Source: Leucobacter chromiiresistens
GTDB taxonomy: Bacteria > Actinomycetota > Actinomycetes > Actinomycetales > Microbacteriaceae
Direction: 5' to 3'
NCBI RefSeq assembly: GCF_900102345.1
Contig: NZ_FNKB01000001.1
Location: forward strand, 1,240,001-1,304,000
Length of the DNA: 64,000 bases
Below the pieces are notes generated by a model. That model saw nothing but the letters and a program-made list of their open reading frames with translations, had not been told where the DNA came from and made no database searches. Of this stretch, positions 29,487-37,424 are shown in pieces (the stretch's first letter is position 1; each line of letters starts with the position of its first letter). Both the position numbers and the translations under genes were made by a program.

Positions 29487-30509
29487 ATGGCTCCAGACGA
29501 GAACCCGGATCACCCGACGTCGAGCGGCTCGGCGCACTCGGTCGCCCGGCGATCCGCCGCGCTCAGCCGTGCGGCGAGGCGCTCGTTCGGCGGTCTCCTG
29601 CCGCTGCTCGACGACCTCGAGCTGCGCGACCTCGTGGTGCAGGTGCGCGACGGCGTCGGTCGGCTGTGGCTCGACCGCACCGGCGCGCTGCACGAGGTAC
29701 GGGAGTGGCGCGCGGAGCCCGACGCCGTGCATCGCCTCGCCACCGGCCTGATCGCGGCGGGCGGGCGGCACCTCGACGAACTGCACCCCTGCGCCGACGT
29801 GCGTCTGGGCGACGGGATGCGCGTGCACGCGGTGCTGCCTCCCATCGCGGTCGGGGGCGCCGCCGTCTCGGTCCGGCTGCCGCGCGTCTCGCCCCCGCGC
29901 TTCGACGACCTCGTCGCGGGCGGCCTCTGCTCGGCGCGTACCGCTGCGATGCTGCGCGAACTGATCGTCGACCGCCGCAACGTGCTCATCACGGGCGGCA
30001 CGGGGAGCGGCAAGACCACGGTGCTCGCGGCACTGCTCGACCTCGCCCCGCCGCACGAGCGCATCCTCACGATCGAGGACGTGGCCGAGCTGAGACTGCG
30101 GCACCGCCACGCGGTCTCCCTGGAGACCCGTCAAGCCAGCGCCGAGGGCGTCGGCGAGGTCTCCATCGATCGACTGCTGCGCGAAGCGCTGCGCATGCGC
30201 CCCGATCGGATCGTGCTCGGGGAATGCCGGGGCGCCGAGATCTCCACCCTGCTCGCCGCGCTCAACACCGGCCACGACGGCGGCGCCGGCACGCTCCACG
30301 CGAGCCGCCTGGAGGAGGTTCCGGCTCGCCTCGAAGCGCTCGGAGCGCTCGCCGGGTGGACGCCCGAGGCGCTCGCCCGGCAGGCCGCCGGTGCGCTCCA
30401 CGCCATCGTGCACGTCGAGCGCACCCGTCGCGGCCCCCGAGTGCGCGCGATCGGGGCGCTCGAACTGACGGCCGATCGGCTGCTGGGCATGCGCAGAGTG
30501 GTGGCGTAG
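29487..30509 (+). CDS. tadA: TadA/CpaF-family secretion ATPase
   Basis: A 340-residue hexameric ATPase that powers assembly of Tad/Flp pili. It has the N-terminal domain typical of CpaF (LLDDLELRDLVVQV...), Walker A GGTGSGKTT (about residue 172), the Asp box ILTIEDVAEL, and the Walker B / His box region RPDRIVLGECRGAE...LNTGHDGGAGTLHA. ATG 29487 gives the conserved N-terminus; there is no ribosome site and TCGAAT lies six bases upstream. The CpaE-like TadZ gene usually found before it is absent. Confidence 0.9.
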   Translation: MAPDENPDHPTSSGSAHSVARRSAALSRAARRSFGGLLPLLDDLELRDLVVQVRDGVGRLWLDRTGALHEVREWRAEPDAVHRLATGLIAAGGRHLDELHPCADVRLGDGMRVHAVLPPIAVGGAAVSVRLPRVSPPRFDDLVAGGLCSARTAAMLRELIVDRRNVLITGGTGSGKTTVLAALLDLAPPHERILTIEDVAELRLRHRHAVSLETRQASAEGVGEVSIDRLLREALRMRPDRIVLGECRGAEISTLLAALNTGHDGGAGTLHASRLEEVPARLEALGALAGWTPEALARQAAGALHAIVHVERTRRGPRVRAIGALELTADRLLGMRRVVA

Positions 30510-30512
30510 CGC

Positions 30513-31469
30513 ATGGAGGCGAGACCGGTCGAATGGCTGCGCGCGCGGCTTCCCCGCCTCGCCGCGGCGACGACTGCTGCGGAGCAGCGATCCGAGGCCG
30601 CCGTGGTCGCCGAGCGCACCGCAGCGCTGCTGCGCGGGGGCGTGCCCGCCGCTCGGGCCATCGCCCTGATCTCAGCGGATGCGCCGCCCGCCTCAGAAGT
30701 CGGCATCGTCGGCGGGCGAGTCGCCGACGGCGTCCCCGTCCCCTCGGCGCTCGCCGCCGCTGCAGAGCCGGAGTGGCGGGTGCTCGCGGTCGCGTGGCGG
30801 CTCGCCGAGGTCTGCGGTGCGCCGCTCGCCCCCGCACTGCAGCGCATCGCCGAGTCCCTGCGCGAACTCGACCGGATGCGCGAACGCCGGTCCGTGCTGC
30901 TGGCGGGTCCGCGGGCGACGGTGCGGATGGTGGCGGCCCTGCCGATCCTCGCTCTGCTCCTCGGCCTGCTGCTCGGCTTCGACCCGGTGCCGGTGCTCGT
31001 CGGACCGGCGGGAGCGGTGATCGCCGCGGTCGGTGCGGGTCTGCTCGGCGTCGGGGTGCAGTGGTCGCGCCTGCTGCAGCGCCGCGCGGCGCGCGAGGAC
31101 GCCATCGCCGGGCTGCCGAGCGAACTGCTCTGGGTGGCGCTCGGAGGCGGCGCGCCGCCCGCCGTCGCGATGCGGATCGTCGTGGATCACGTCGACGCGT
31201 TCGGGGCGGAGTGGGTGCCGTTCGTCGGCTTCTGCTCGGGGAGTCCGCTGCTCGCGACGGTCGCCGCCGCCGAGTCCGCCGGAGTGCCGATGCGCCCGCT
31301 GCTGCTCGAGCAGGCCGTTGCGGAGCGCGTCGCGGCCGCCGCACGCCTCGAACGCGAGGCGGAGCGTCTCGGCGTGCGGGTGCTGCTGCCCCTCGGGGTC
31401 TGCGTGCTGCCGTCGTTCATCGTGCTCGGGGTGCTCCCCGTCGTGCTGTCGATGTTCGGGGCGGCGTGA
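30513..31469 (+). CDS. Type II secretion F-domain protein, TadB-TadC fused form
   Basis: A 318-residue inner-membrane platform protein of the Tad system. The first part looks like TadB (AERTAALLRGGVPAARA...AGPRATVRMVAALP, with two membrane helices at about 140-185), and the last 120 residues look like TadC (GLPSELLWVALGGGAPPAVAMRI...LLEQAVAERVAAAARLEREAERLGVRVLLPLGVCVLPSF). In mycobacteria these are two genes (Rv3658c, Rv3657c). It starts three bases after tadA. The next tad gene is more than 4 kb away because of an intervening siderophore cassette. Confidence 0.82.
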   Translation: MEARPVEWLRARLPRLAAATTAAEQRSEAAVVAERTAALLRGGVPAARAIALISADAPPASEVGIVGGRVADGVPVPSALAAAAEPEWRVLAVAWRLAEVCGAPLAPALQRIAESLRELDRMRERRSVLLAGPRATVRMVAALPILALLLGLLLGFDPVPVLVGPAGAVIAAVGAGLLGVGVQWSRLLQRRAAREDAIAGLPSELLWVALGGGAPPAVAMRIVVDHVDAFGAEWVPFVGFCSGSPLLATVAAAESAGVPMRPLLLEQAVAERVAAAARLEREAERLGVRVLLPLGVCVLPSFIVLGVLPVVLSMFGAA

Positions 31470-31519
31470 TCCAGGTGCCGGCTCATCCGGGCACGCAGGC
31501 GGGACGGTGTGCGCACCGC

Positions 31520-32320
31520 TCAACGAACGTGGTGCCTCCCGATGGGCGTCACCAGCGGCTTGCCCGAAACCGGGTCCGCGGTGACCCGGTTGGCGAGGCC
31601 GAACACCTCTTCGACATGCTCGACAGTCACCACCTCCTGAGGGGTGCCCGTGACGTGCACGCGGCCGTTCTTCATGGCGACGAGCCGATCGGAGTACCGT
31701 GCCGCGAGATTGAGGTCGTGCAGCACCATGACGATCGTCGTGCCGTGCGCAGCATTCAGATCGGTGAGCAGATCGAGCACCTCGACCTGGTGCGCGACAT
31801 CGAGGAATGTCGTGGGCTCGTCCAGCAGGAGCACGTCGGTCTCCTGAGCCAGCGCCATGGCGATCCACACGCGCTGACGCTGCCCTCCCGAGAGCTCGTC
31901 CACGCTCCGATCCGCCAGCTCGGCGATACCGGTCGCGGCGAGCGCGTCGGCCACCACCTCGTAGTCGCGCGGGCTCCACCGCGAGAACATCGTCTGGTGC
32001 GGATGCCGGCCGCGCCCCACGAGGTCGGCCACCGCGATGCCCTCCGGTGCGACGGGCGATTGCGGCAGCAGTCCGATGATCCGTGCGACCTCCCTCGTGG
32101 GCCTCGCGTGCACCGAGGCGCCGTCGAGAACGATCTGTCCGGAGGACGGCCTGAGCAGCCGCGCGAGCGAACGCAGGAGCGTCGACTTGCCGCAGCCGTT
32201 GGCGCCGACGATGGTGGTGATGCGGCCGGGTGCGATCTCGAGGTCCAGGTCGTGAACGACGGTGCGATCGCCGTACCCGAGGGTGACGGCATTCGCCTGC
32301 AGCGTGTGCGCTTCGGTCAC
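31520..32320 (-). CDS. Fe-siderophore ABC transporter ATP-binding protein (FepC-like)
   Basis: A 266-residue ATPase of the FecCD/FepC family that drives ferric-siderophore import. It has Walker A GANGCGKST (about residue 39), Q-loop LLPQSP, signature LSGGQRQR, Walker B VLLLDEPTTFLD and the switch His in LHDLN. GTG 32320 has GGGAGG six bases upstream and overlaps the permease stop as GTGA, so the operon is tightly coupled. It is the last gene of a four-gene minus-strand operon and converges with the tad genes. Confidence 0.93.
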   Translation of the reverse strand: MTEAHTLQANAVTLGYGDRTVVHDLDLEIAPGRITTIVGANGCGKSTLLRSLARLLRPSSGQIVLDGASVHARPTREVARIIGLLPQSPVAPEGIAVADLVGRGRHPHQTMFSRWSPRDYEVVADALAATGIAELADRSVDELSGGQRQRVWIAMALAQETDVLLLDEPTTFLDVAHQVEVLDLLTDLNAAHGTTIVMVLHDLNLAARYSDRLVAMKNGRVHVTGTPQEVVTVEHVEEVFGLANRVTADPVSGKPLVTPIGRHHVR

Positions 32321-33390
32321 AGTGCGCCTCCCGAGCGATTGGTGCGGATGAGGAGATAGATCAGATAGGGAGCTCCGAGCACGCCCGTGATCACGCCCAC
32401 CGGGTACCGCTCGCCGAAGGCGAACTGGCCGATGAGGTCGCTGCTCAGCACCAGCGCGGCGCCCACCAGGGCGGTCGGCGCCAGCAGGTTCGCCCCCGGG
32501 CCGGTGAGTCGCGCCGCGATGGGGCCGGCCATGAACGCGACGAACGCGATCGGGCCGGTGGCTGCCGTCGCGCAGGCCAGGAGCGTCACCGCGCCGAGGA
32601 TGAGGACCAGCCGGGTCGGGTTCACGCGAACCCCGAGGCTGGCAGCCGACTCGTCGCCCAGGCGGAGCGCGCCGAGCGCGCGACCCTGGGAGAGCATCAG
32701 GGGGACGACGCAGATCACGGCGAGGAGGAGCGGCGCCGCACGCTCCCAAGAGGCGTTGTTCAGGCTGCCCGTGAGCCACTGCATGGCCGTCTGGATGTCC
32801 CAGGCCGCAGCCCGCGACAGCAGATAGGAGATGATGCTCTGCAGCATCGCCGCAACACCGATCCCGATGAGGATGAGTCGGGTGCCGGCGAAGCCGCCCT
32901 TCATCGACAAGAGGTAGATCGCACCCGCTGTGAGCAGCGCACCGCAGAGTGCCAGCAGCGAGACCAGCGGCCCGTCTGCGGAGAACACGATGATGCCGAT
33001 GACGGCAGCAGCTCCGGCGCCGTTCGAGATGCCGATGATGTCGGGCGACGCGAGCGGGTTGCGCAGCAGCGTCTGGAAGGTCACACCCGCGATGCCGAAC
33101 GACCCGCCGGCGAGGATGGCGAGCACGGCGCGCGGCAGTCGCAGTTCTCCGACCGTGAACGATGCCCCCGGGACGGTATCGCCGAAGAGCACCCGAACGA
33201 CCTCGTCCAAGGTGTAGAACGTGTTGCCGACCATGAGCGCGACGGTGAAGAGGCCGACGAGCAGCGCACCGAGCAGGACCATCACGCTCACGTGGCGTGT
33301 GCGCCGCGATCGACGACCGGCGAGGATCGCGGTGACGCCGTCGCCGGGCGGGGCCTCGTGCAGGCGGGCGTTTCGGGTCAACGTACTCAC
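32317..33390 (-). CDS. Fe-siderophore ABC permease (FecCD family), second
   Basis: A 357-residue permease with about nine to ten hydrophobic segments. FecCD-family signatures include LRLPRAVLAILAGGSFGIAGVTFQTLLRNPLASPDIIGISNGAG and GPIAFVAFMAGPIAARLTG. GTG 33390 overlaps the upstream permease stop (GTGA). It pairs with the other permease to form a heterodimeric channel of FepD/FepG type. Confidence 0.93.
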   Translation of the reverse strand: MSTLTRNARLHEAPPGDGVTAILAGRRSRRTRHVSVMVLLGALLVGLFTVALMVGNTFYTLDEVVRVLFGDTVPGASFTVGELRLPRAVLAILAGGSFGIAGVTFQTLLRNPLASPDIIGISNGAGAAAVIGIIVFSADGPLVSLLALCGALLTAGAIYLLSMKGGFAGTRLILIGIGVAAMLQSIISYLLSRAAAWDIQTAMQWLTGSLNNASWERAAPLLLAVICVVPLMLSQGRALGALRLGDESAASLGVRVNPTRLVLILGAVTLLACATAATGPIAFVAFMAGPIAARLTGPGANLLAPTALVGAALVLSSDLIGQFAFGERYPVGVITGVLGAPYLIYLLIRTNRSGGAL

Positions 33391-34430
33391 AGTTCTCGGA
33401 CTCTCTGACGTCGCACGATCCAGATGAAGAACGGTGCGCCGATGATCGCGGTGATGATGCCGACCTGGATCTCCTCCGATCCCGGAGATACGACCCGGCC
33501 GATGATGTCGCTCGTCAGGAGCAGCCCCGCGCCGGCCAGGGCGGAGAAGGGCAGCAGCCAGCGATGGTCGGTGCCGATCAGCATCCGGCACACGTGCGGG
33601 ATGACCAGGCCCACGAATCCGATCGGTCCGGCAATCGCCGTCGCAGCACCCGCGAGGATGACCGCTCCGAGCGCGGAGACCAGGCGCGTGCGGAAGACCT
33701 GCTCGCCGAGCCCTCGGGCCATCTCGTCGCCGAGGGCGAGGGAGTTCATGCCTTTCGCGCTCGCGAAGCAGATCAGCGCCCCCAGAGCGAGCACCGGAGC
33801 CGTGATCGCGATCCGGGGCCATTCCGCACCGCCGACACCGCCGATCTGCCACGACTGGAAGGCGGGCAGGGCGTCGACCCGCGGCAGCATCACCGCACTG
33901 ATCAGCGAGGCGAACGCCGCCGTCGTCGCAGCTCCCGCCAGGGCGAGCTTGAGCGGAGTGGCGCCGCCGCGCCCGAGCGATCCCACGGTGTAGACGAACG
34001 TCGCAGCGAGCGCGGCGCCGACGATCGCGAGCGTCATCTGGGCGTAGGGACCCCGGATGCTGAAGAAGGCCAGGCCGAAGACGACGGCGAGCGATGCTCC
34101 GTTGGAGACTCCGAGGATGCCGGGGTCCGCCACCGGATTGCGCGTGACGGCTTGCATCGTCGCCCCCGAGAGCGCCAGGGACGCGCCGACGAGAAGCGCG
34201 AGCACGGTGCGCGGAATCCGCTTGACGACGGCAGCCTGCGCGAGCGTGTCGTCGTGACCTCCGAACGCGGCGACGATATCGCCGAACGCGACCTCCCGTA
34301 CGCCGAAGCTCACCGAGAGTGCGCACAGCACGATCAGCGCCGCGCAACCGATGAGCAGCCACGAGGTACGAGCCCATGCCGGTCGCCGCAGGTTCGCGGC
34401 GACCGGCATGGGTGAGGTGAGAGCGGACAC
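33387..34430 (-). CDS. Fe-siderophore ABC permease (FecCD family), first
   Basis: A 347-residue permease with the family pattern RIPRTVLALLVGASLALSGATMQAVTRNPVADPGILGVSNGAS and GPIGFVGLVIPHVCRMLIGTDHRW. GTG 34430 is used; there is no good ribosome site, and ATG 34409 is an alternative. It lies 30 bases after the binding-protein gene, in the same operon. Confidence 0.92.
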   Translation of the reverse strand: MSALTSPMPVAANLRRPAWARTSWLLIGCAALIVLCALSVSFGVREVAFGDIVAAFGGHDDTLAQAAVVKRIPRTVLALLVGASLALSGATMQAVTRNPVADPGILGVSNGASLAVVFGLAFFSIRGPYAQMTLAIVGAALAATFVYTVGSLGRGGATPLKLALAGAATTAAFASLISAVMLPRVDALPAFQSWQIGGVGGAEWPRIAITAPVLALGALICFASAKGMNSLALGDEMARGLGEQVFRTRLVSALGAVILAGAATAIAGPIGFVGLVIPHVCRMLIGTDHRWLLPFSALAGAGLLLTSDIIGRVVSPGSEEIQVGIITAIIGAPFFIWIVRRQRVREL

Positions 34431-34460
34431 GATGTCAGCGCGCGGACACGACGCCGAGCG

Positions 34461-35492
34461 TCACTGCTCGAGCGGAGCTGCGAGCATCGCGAGGTAGTCG
34501 TCGAGCCCCCAGGGGATCGACAGCGGTGACGGGTTGGCGGAGGCGGCGATCGGTGTCGCATCCGGGAGGATCGCGATGCGTCCCTCGGCGATCGCGGGGA
34601 TCTTCGACAGCAGCGGGTCGGCCTGGAGGGTGGCGATCAACGAGTCGTCGCCGTACGTCACGAACACGTCGACATCGGAGAACTCATCGGCGTCCTCCGC
34701 ACTCGCGGTCAGATAGAACTCCTCGCTGTCGGCGTTCTCCTCGACGATCGAGGGGAGCGGCAGGCCGAGATCGTCGTGCAGATAGCCGGGACGAGTATCG
34801 GCTGCCGTGTAGTAGCCCACCTGGCTGAGATCGGAGGGATCGATGTACGCGAACAGGATCTTCTTGTCCTTCAGGACGCTGTGCGCTTCGAGGGCCGAGT
34901 CCGCATCGGAGTCGAGCTGCTCGATCAGGGCGTCGCCCTCGGCGCCGAGGCCGAGCGCCGCGGAGTTCATCTCGATCATCTCATCGACCGGAGTGCCCCA
35001 GGCCACATCGGGGTACGCCACGACGGGAGCGATCTTGGAGAGGGTGTCGTACTCCTCCCGAGTCAGCCCGGAGTAGGACGCGAGGATGACGTCGGGCTGC
35101 GTGTCTGCGACCGCTTCGTAGTCGATGCCGTCGGTCTCGTCGAAGAGTACGGGCTCATCGGCTCCGAGCTCGTCGAGCTTCTCCTCGACCCACGGCAGGA
35201 TGCCGTTGTCGTCATCATCGCCCCAGGTCGCCTTGCTCATGCCGACGGGCACGATGCCGAGGGCGAGCGGGACCTCGTGATTCGCCCACGCGATGCTGGC
35301 GACGCGCTCGGGCTTCTCCGTGATCGTCGTCTCGCCGTACACGTGTTCGATCGTCACGGGGAATGCGCTGTCTTCGGCGGGGTTGCCCCCTGCGGACGGC
35401 GCGGACTCGGAGGGGGAGGAACTGCAGGCGGTGAGCCCGATGGCGAGGGCCGCGGCGACGCCGGCCGCGGCGAGGAGACGGGAAGTGCGCAC
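34461..35492 (-). CDS. Fe-siderophore-binding lipoprotein
   Basis: A 343-residue extracellular binding protein (FepB/FhuD type, Peripla_BP_2). The signal peptide ends in the lipobox LTAC, after which the Cys is lipid-modified; a Ser-rich linker follows. The core contains VASIAWANHEVPLALGIVPVG, DYEAVADTQPDVILASYSG and IPAIAEGRIAILPD. GTG 35492 has GGGAG six bases upstream. It is the first gene of the operon and an iron-box-like sequence lies about 85 bases upstream. Confidence 0.93.
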   Translation of the reverse strand: MRTSRLLAAAGVAAALAIGLTACSSSPSESAPSAGGNPAEDSAFPVTIEHVYGETTITEKPERVASIAWANHEVPLALGIVPVGMSKATWGDDDDNGILPWVEEKLDELGADEPVLFDETDGIDYEAVADTQPDVILASYSGLTREEYDTLSKIAPVVAYPDVAWGTPVDEMIEMNSAALGLGAEGDALIEQLDSDADSALEAHSVLKDKKILFAYIDPSDLSQVGYYTAADTRPGYLHDDLGLPLPSIVEENADSEEFYLTASAEDADEFSDVDVFVTYGDDSLIATLQADPLLSKIPAIAEGRIAILPDATPIAASANPSPLSIPWGLDDYLAMLAAPLEQ

Positions 35493-35576
35493 AAGCGCTC
35501 CCTTCGTGTGGGAGTGGGGGTCACGGCGCCGAGAAGCGCCGTCGGCTGGGAAAGCCTCCGTCAATCTAGCAGAAAG

Positions 35577-35590
35577 TTAGGCAAGCCTCA
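35577..35590 (-). promoter_or_regulatory. DtxR/IdeR-like iron box upstream of siderophore operon 1
   Basis: TTAGGCAAGCCTCA, an imperfect dyad matching the outer parts of the actinobacterial iron box TTAGGTTAGGCTAACCTAA, lies upstream of the binding-protein gene. It implies repression by an iron-loaded DtxR-family protein. Confidence 0.6.
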
Positions 35591-35653
35591 TCTAGATCAG
35601 TTCAATCATTGCGGCGCCTGTGCACTGCGAATGCGGGCGGCCCCTCGCGATCG

Positions 35654-35700
35654 TTCTCCACAGGCGGCGCCCCGCGCCGCGCGACTGCAATTCTCCACAG
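35654..35700. repeat. Pair of TTCTCCACAG direct repeats before the DUF4244 gene
   Basis: Identical 10-base sequences at 35654-35663 and 35691-35700 lie in the promoter region of the second tad block. They resemble but do not match DnaA boxes (TTATCCACA/TTGTCCACA) and may be a regulator site. The remaining intergenic sequence shows nothing else I can name. Confidence 0.45.
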
Positions 35701-35792
35701 TTCCCGGGTGACGGCGCATGCGTTCCCCGGCCACTCGTGAGGATGGGTGCACCGGTGACCGCCGGGGCCGTGCGAGGTCAAGGAGAGTTTCG

Positions 35793-36092
35793 ATGCAACC
35801 CACACTTCAGCTCGTGTTCGACCGAGGAGCGACGTCCGAGCATGACGATCAGCGGCGCCGTCGAGCGCGCTCGACGCGGCATCGTCGCGCGGAGCGCGGT
35901 GGGGGACGCGCGTTCGCTCTCAGAACGCGAGCCCTCGTCGATGACGAGCGCGGAGCAGTGACGGCTGAGTACGCGATCGTCATCATGGCCGCGGTGGCCT
36001 TCGCCGGCCTGCTCGTCGCGATCATGCGTTCGAGCGAGATCCGTGCGATGCTCGTCCAGCTCGTCGAGAACGCACTCGGCACGGCATCCTGA
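35793..36092 (+). CDS. DUF4244 protein (Flp pilin-like, tad cluster)
   Basis: A 99-residue pilin-like protein. After a basic N-terminal half comes DERGAVTAEYAIVIMAAVAFAGLLVAIM, the Flp/type-IV-prepilin-like cleavage region and hydrophobic helix, then LVQLVENALGTAS. It corresponds to Rv3656c in mycobacterial tad clusters and is the likely major pilin. ATG 35793 has AAGGAGAG at 35780-35787. Its stop overlaps the TadE start (TGATG). Confidence 0.85.
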   Translation: MQPTLQLVFDRGATSEHDDQRRRRARSTRHRRAERGGGRAFALRTRALVDDERGAVTAEYAIVIMAAVAFAGLLVAIMRSSEIRAMLVQLVENALGTAS

Positions 36093-36448
36093 TGCTCGCG
36101 GCACTGCGGCACGACGAACGCGGCACGGTGACGGCTGAATTCGCGATCGTCGTGCCCGCGGTGCTCGCCGTGCTCGGCCTGGTGATCGGCGGAGTCCTTC
36201 TTGCGGCGCACCGCATCGCGCTCGTCTCCGCTTCCGCCGAGATCGCTCGGTTCGAAGCGCGCGGAGACGACGCGCTCGCCGAGGAACGGCTGAATGCGCT
36301 CGGCGGGCGAGTGGAAGTGGAGCGCGAAGACGATGGGTCGCTGCACTGCGTCGTCCTGCGCTCGCAACCCGCCGGAGGCCTGCTCGCGCACGTGACGCTC
36401 ACGTCGCGCTCATGCGCCGCGCGCTCCACGGACGGGGCGCGCTCGTGA
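36092..36448 (+). CDS. TadE-family pseudopilin
   Basis: A 118-residue protein with the N-terminal signature DERGTVTAEFAIVVPAVLAVLGLVIGGVLLAAHRIALVSASAEIARFEARGD; the GTVTAEFA-hydrophobic pattern is the TadE prepilin-like segment. The C-terminus has two cysteines (LHCVVL, SRSCAA) that could form a disulfide outside the cell. It corresponds to Rv3655c. It is coupled to the DUF4244 gene upstream and overlaps the following gene. Confidence 0.83.
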   Translation: MLAALRHDERGTVTAEFAIVVPAVLAVLGLVIGGVLLAAHRIALVSASAEIARFEARGDDALAEERLNALGGRVEVEREDDGSLHCVVLRSQPAGGLLAHVTLTSRSCAARSTDGARS

Positions 36449-37245
36449 GCGCCCCGGCCACCCTCGTCTGCGCGGCCGCCGCCGTCTGCCTGGGCATTCC
36501 GGTGATCGCCGCGTCGTCCCACCTCGAGGCCGGGCATCGCGCAGCCGCGACGGCCGATACCGCTGCGCTCGCCGCAGCCGACGCCGCCGCGGGGTTCATC
36601 TCCGGCGAGCCGTGCGCGCTCGCAGAGGAGGTCGCGGCGGCGGCGCGCACCGAGATCGCGAGCTGCGACCTCGACGCGGCACTCGCCGACGCGCGAGTCG
36701 AAGTGGCGGCGGGAGGCCCGTTCGGCACGGTCAGCGCGTCCGCGCACGCCGGGCTGCCGCCGGTGGCCGAGGCACCCGGCGGCGCGGTGGGCGCGAACGG
36801 CTGGGCATGGCCGAGCTCGGAGCCCGGCATCACGCAGGGGTTCCACGACGGCTACTCCATCGACCTCCGAACCGCCGAGGGCTCCCCGCTCTATGCCCCC
36901 TATGACGGCGTGGTCGTTACGGCGGGAGCCGACGGGGGCGGGCCGCCCGCGAAGTGCATCGCCGAGCCGACCTGGTGGCGCGGGCCGAACTACACCGTGC
37001 TGATCCGGCACGAATACCGCGGCCGGGTGCTCTACAGCTCGCACAACCACGTGGCTCCGGGATCGCCCGCGGCCGTCGGAGTCGCGCCGGGCACTGCGGT
37101 GCGCGCCGGCCAGACGGTCGCGCTGGCGGGGATGAGCGGCTGCACCTCCGGGCCGCACTCGCACTTCACGCTCTCGACCCGCCCCTCCAACGCGTATCCC
37201 GACGTGAATCCGTACCTCTTTATCGGCGGCGGCGAGAGCGGATGA
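36412..37245 (+). CDS. Rv3654c-like TadE pseudopilin fused to M23 (LytM) peptidase
   Basis: A 277-residue two-part protein. Residues 1-120 follow the Rv3654c pattern: a hydrophobic helix (PATLVCAAAAVCLGIPVIAAS), then GHRAAATADTAALAAADAAAG, PCALAEEVAAAA and a conserved Cys. Residues 130-277 are an M23 metallopeptidase: WPSSEPGITQGFHDGYSIDL, YAPYDGVVV, a central His in LYSSHNH and the GPHSHFTL motif. The first motif has H-x5-D spacing instead of the usual H-x3-D. Such a fusion would attach a peptidoglycan hydrolase to the pilus machine. ATG 36412 is chosen because it retains the GRGAL segment; GTG 36445 (GTGA overlap) is an alternative. Confidence 0.8.
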   Translation: MRRALHGRGALVSAPATLVCAAAAVCLGIPVIAASSHLEAGHRAAATADTAALAAADAAAGFISGEPCALAEEVAAAARTEIASCDLDAALADARVEVAAGGPFGTVSASAHAGLPPVAEAPGGAVGANGWAWPSSEPGITQGFHDGYSIDLRTAEGSPLYAPYDGVVVTAGADGGGPPAKCIAEPTWWRGPNYTVLIRHEYRGRVLYSSHNHVAPGSPAAVGVAPGTAVRAGQTVALAGMSGCTSGPHSHFTLSTRPSNAYPDVNPYLFIGGGESG

Positions 37246-37424
37246 ACGGGGTGAGACGGCGGCCGATGCGCGAACTCATCGGAACGACGGACATAATGAG
37301 AGGAGAACGCGCGTGGAATCCCGGAGGTGGATTCTCACGCGAGAATGTGTATCGTGTCGGAGCAGAACCCTCAGCCGGTCCTGGCGGAGCAGCCCTGCAC
37401 TGCGTGAAGCAACGAAGGAGACCC

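Noticed and set aside
31520-35492. Integrative element with integrase carrying siderophore operon 1
   Set aside because: I found no integrase, tRNA or terminal direct repeat at the edges, so only an insertion of unknown mechanism is proposed.
35654-35700. Replication origin or DnaA boxes from TTCTCCACAG repeats
   Set aside because: They differ from the DnaA box at the third base, only two copies occur, and dnaA/dnaN are not nearby.
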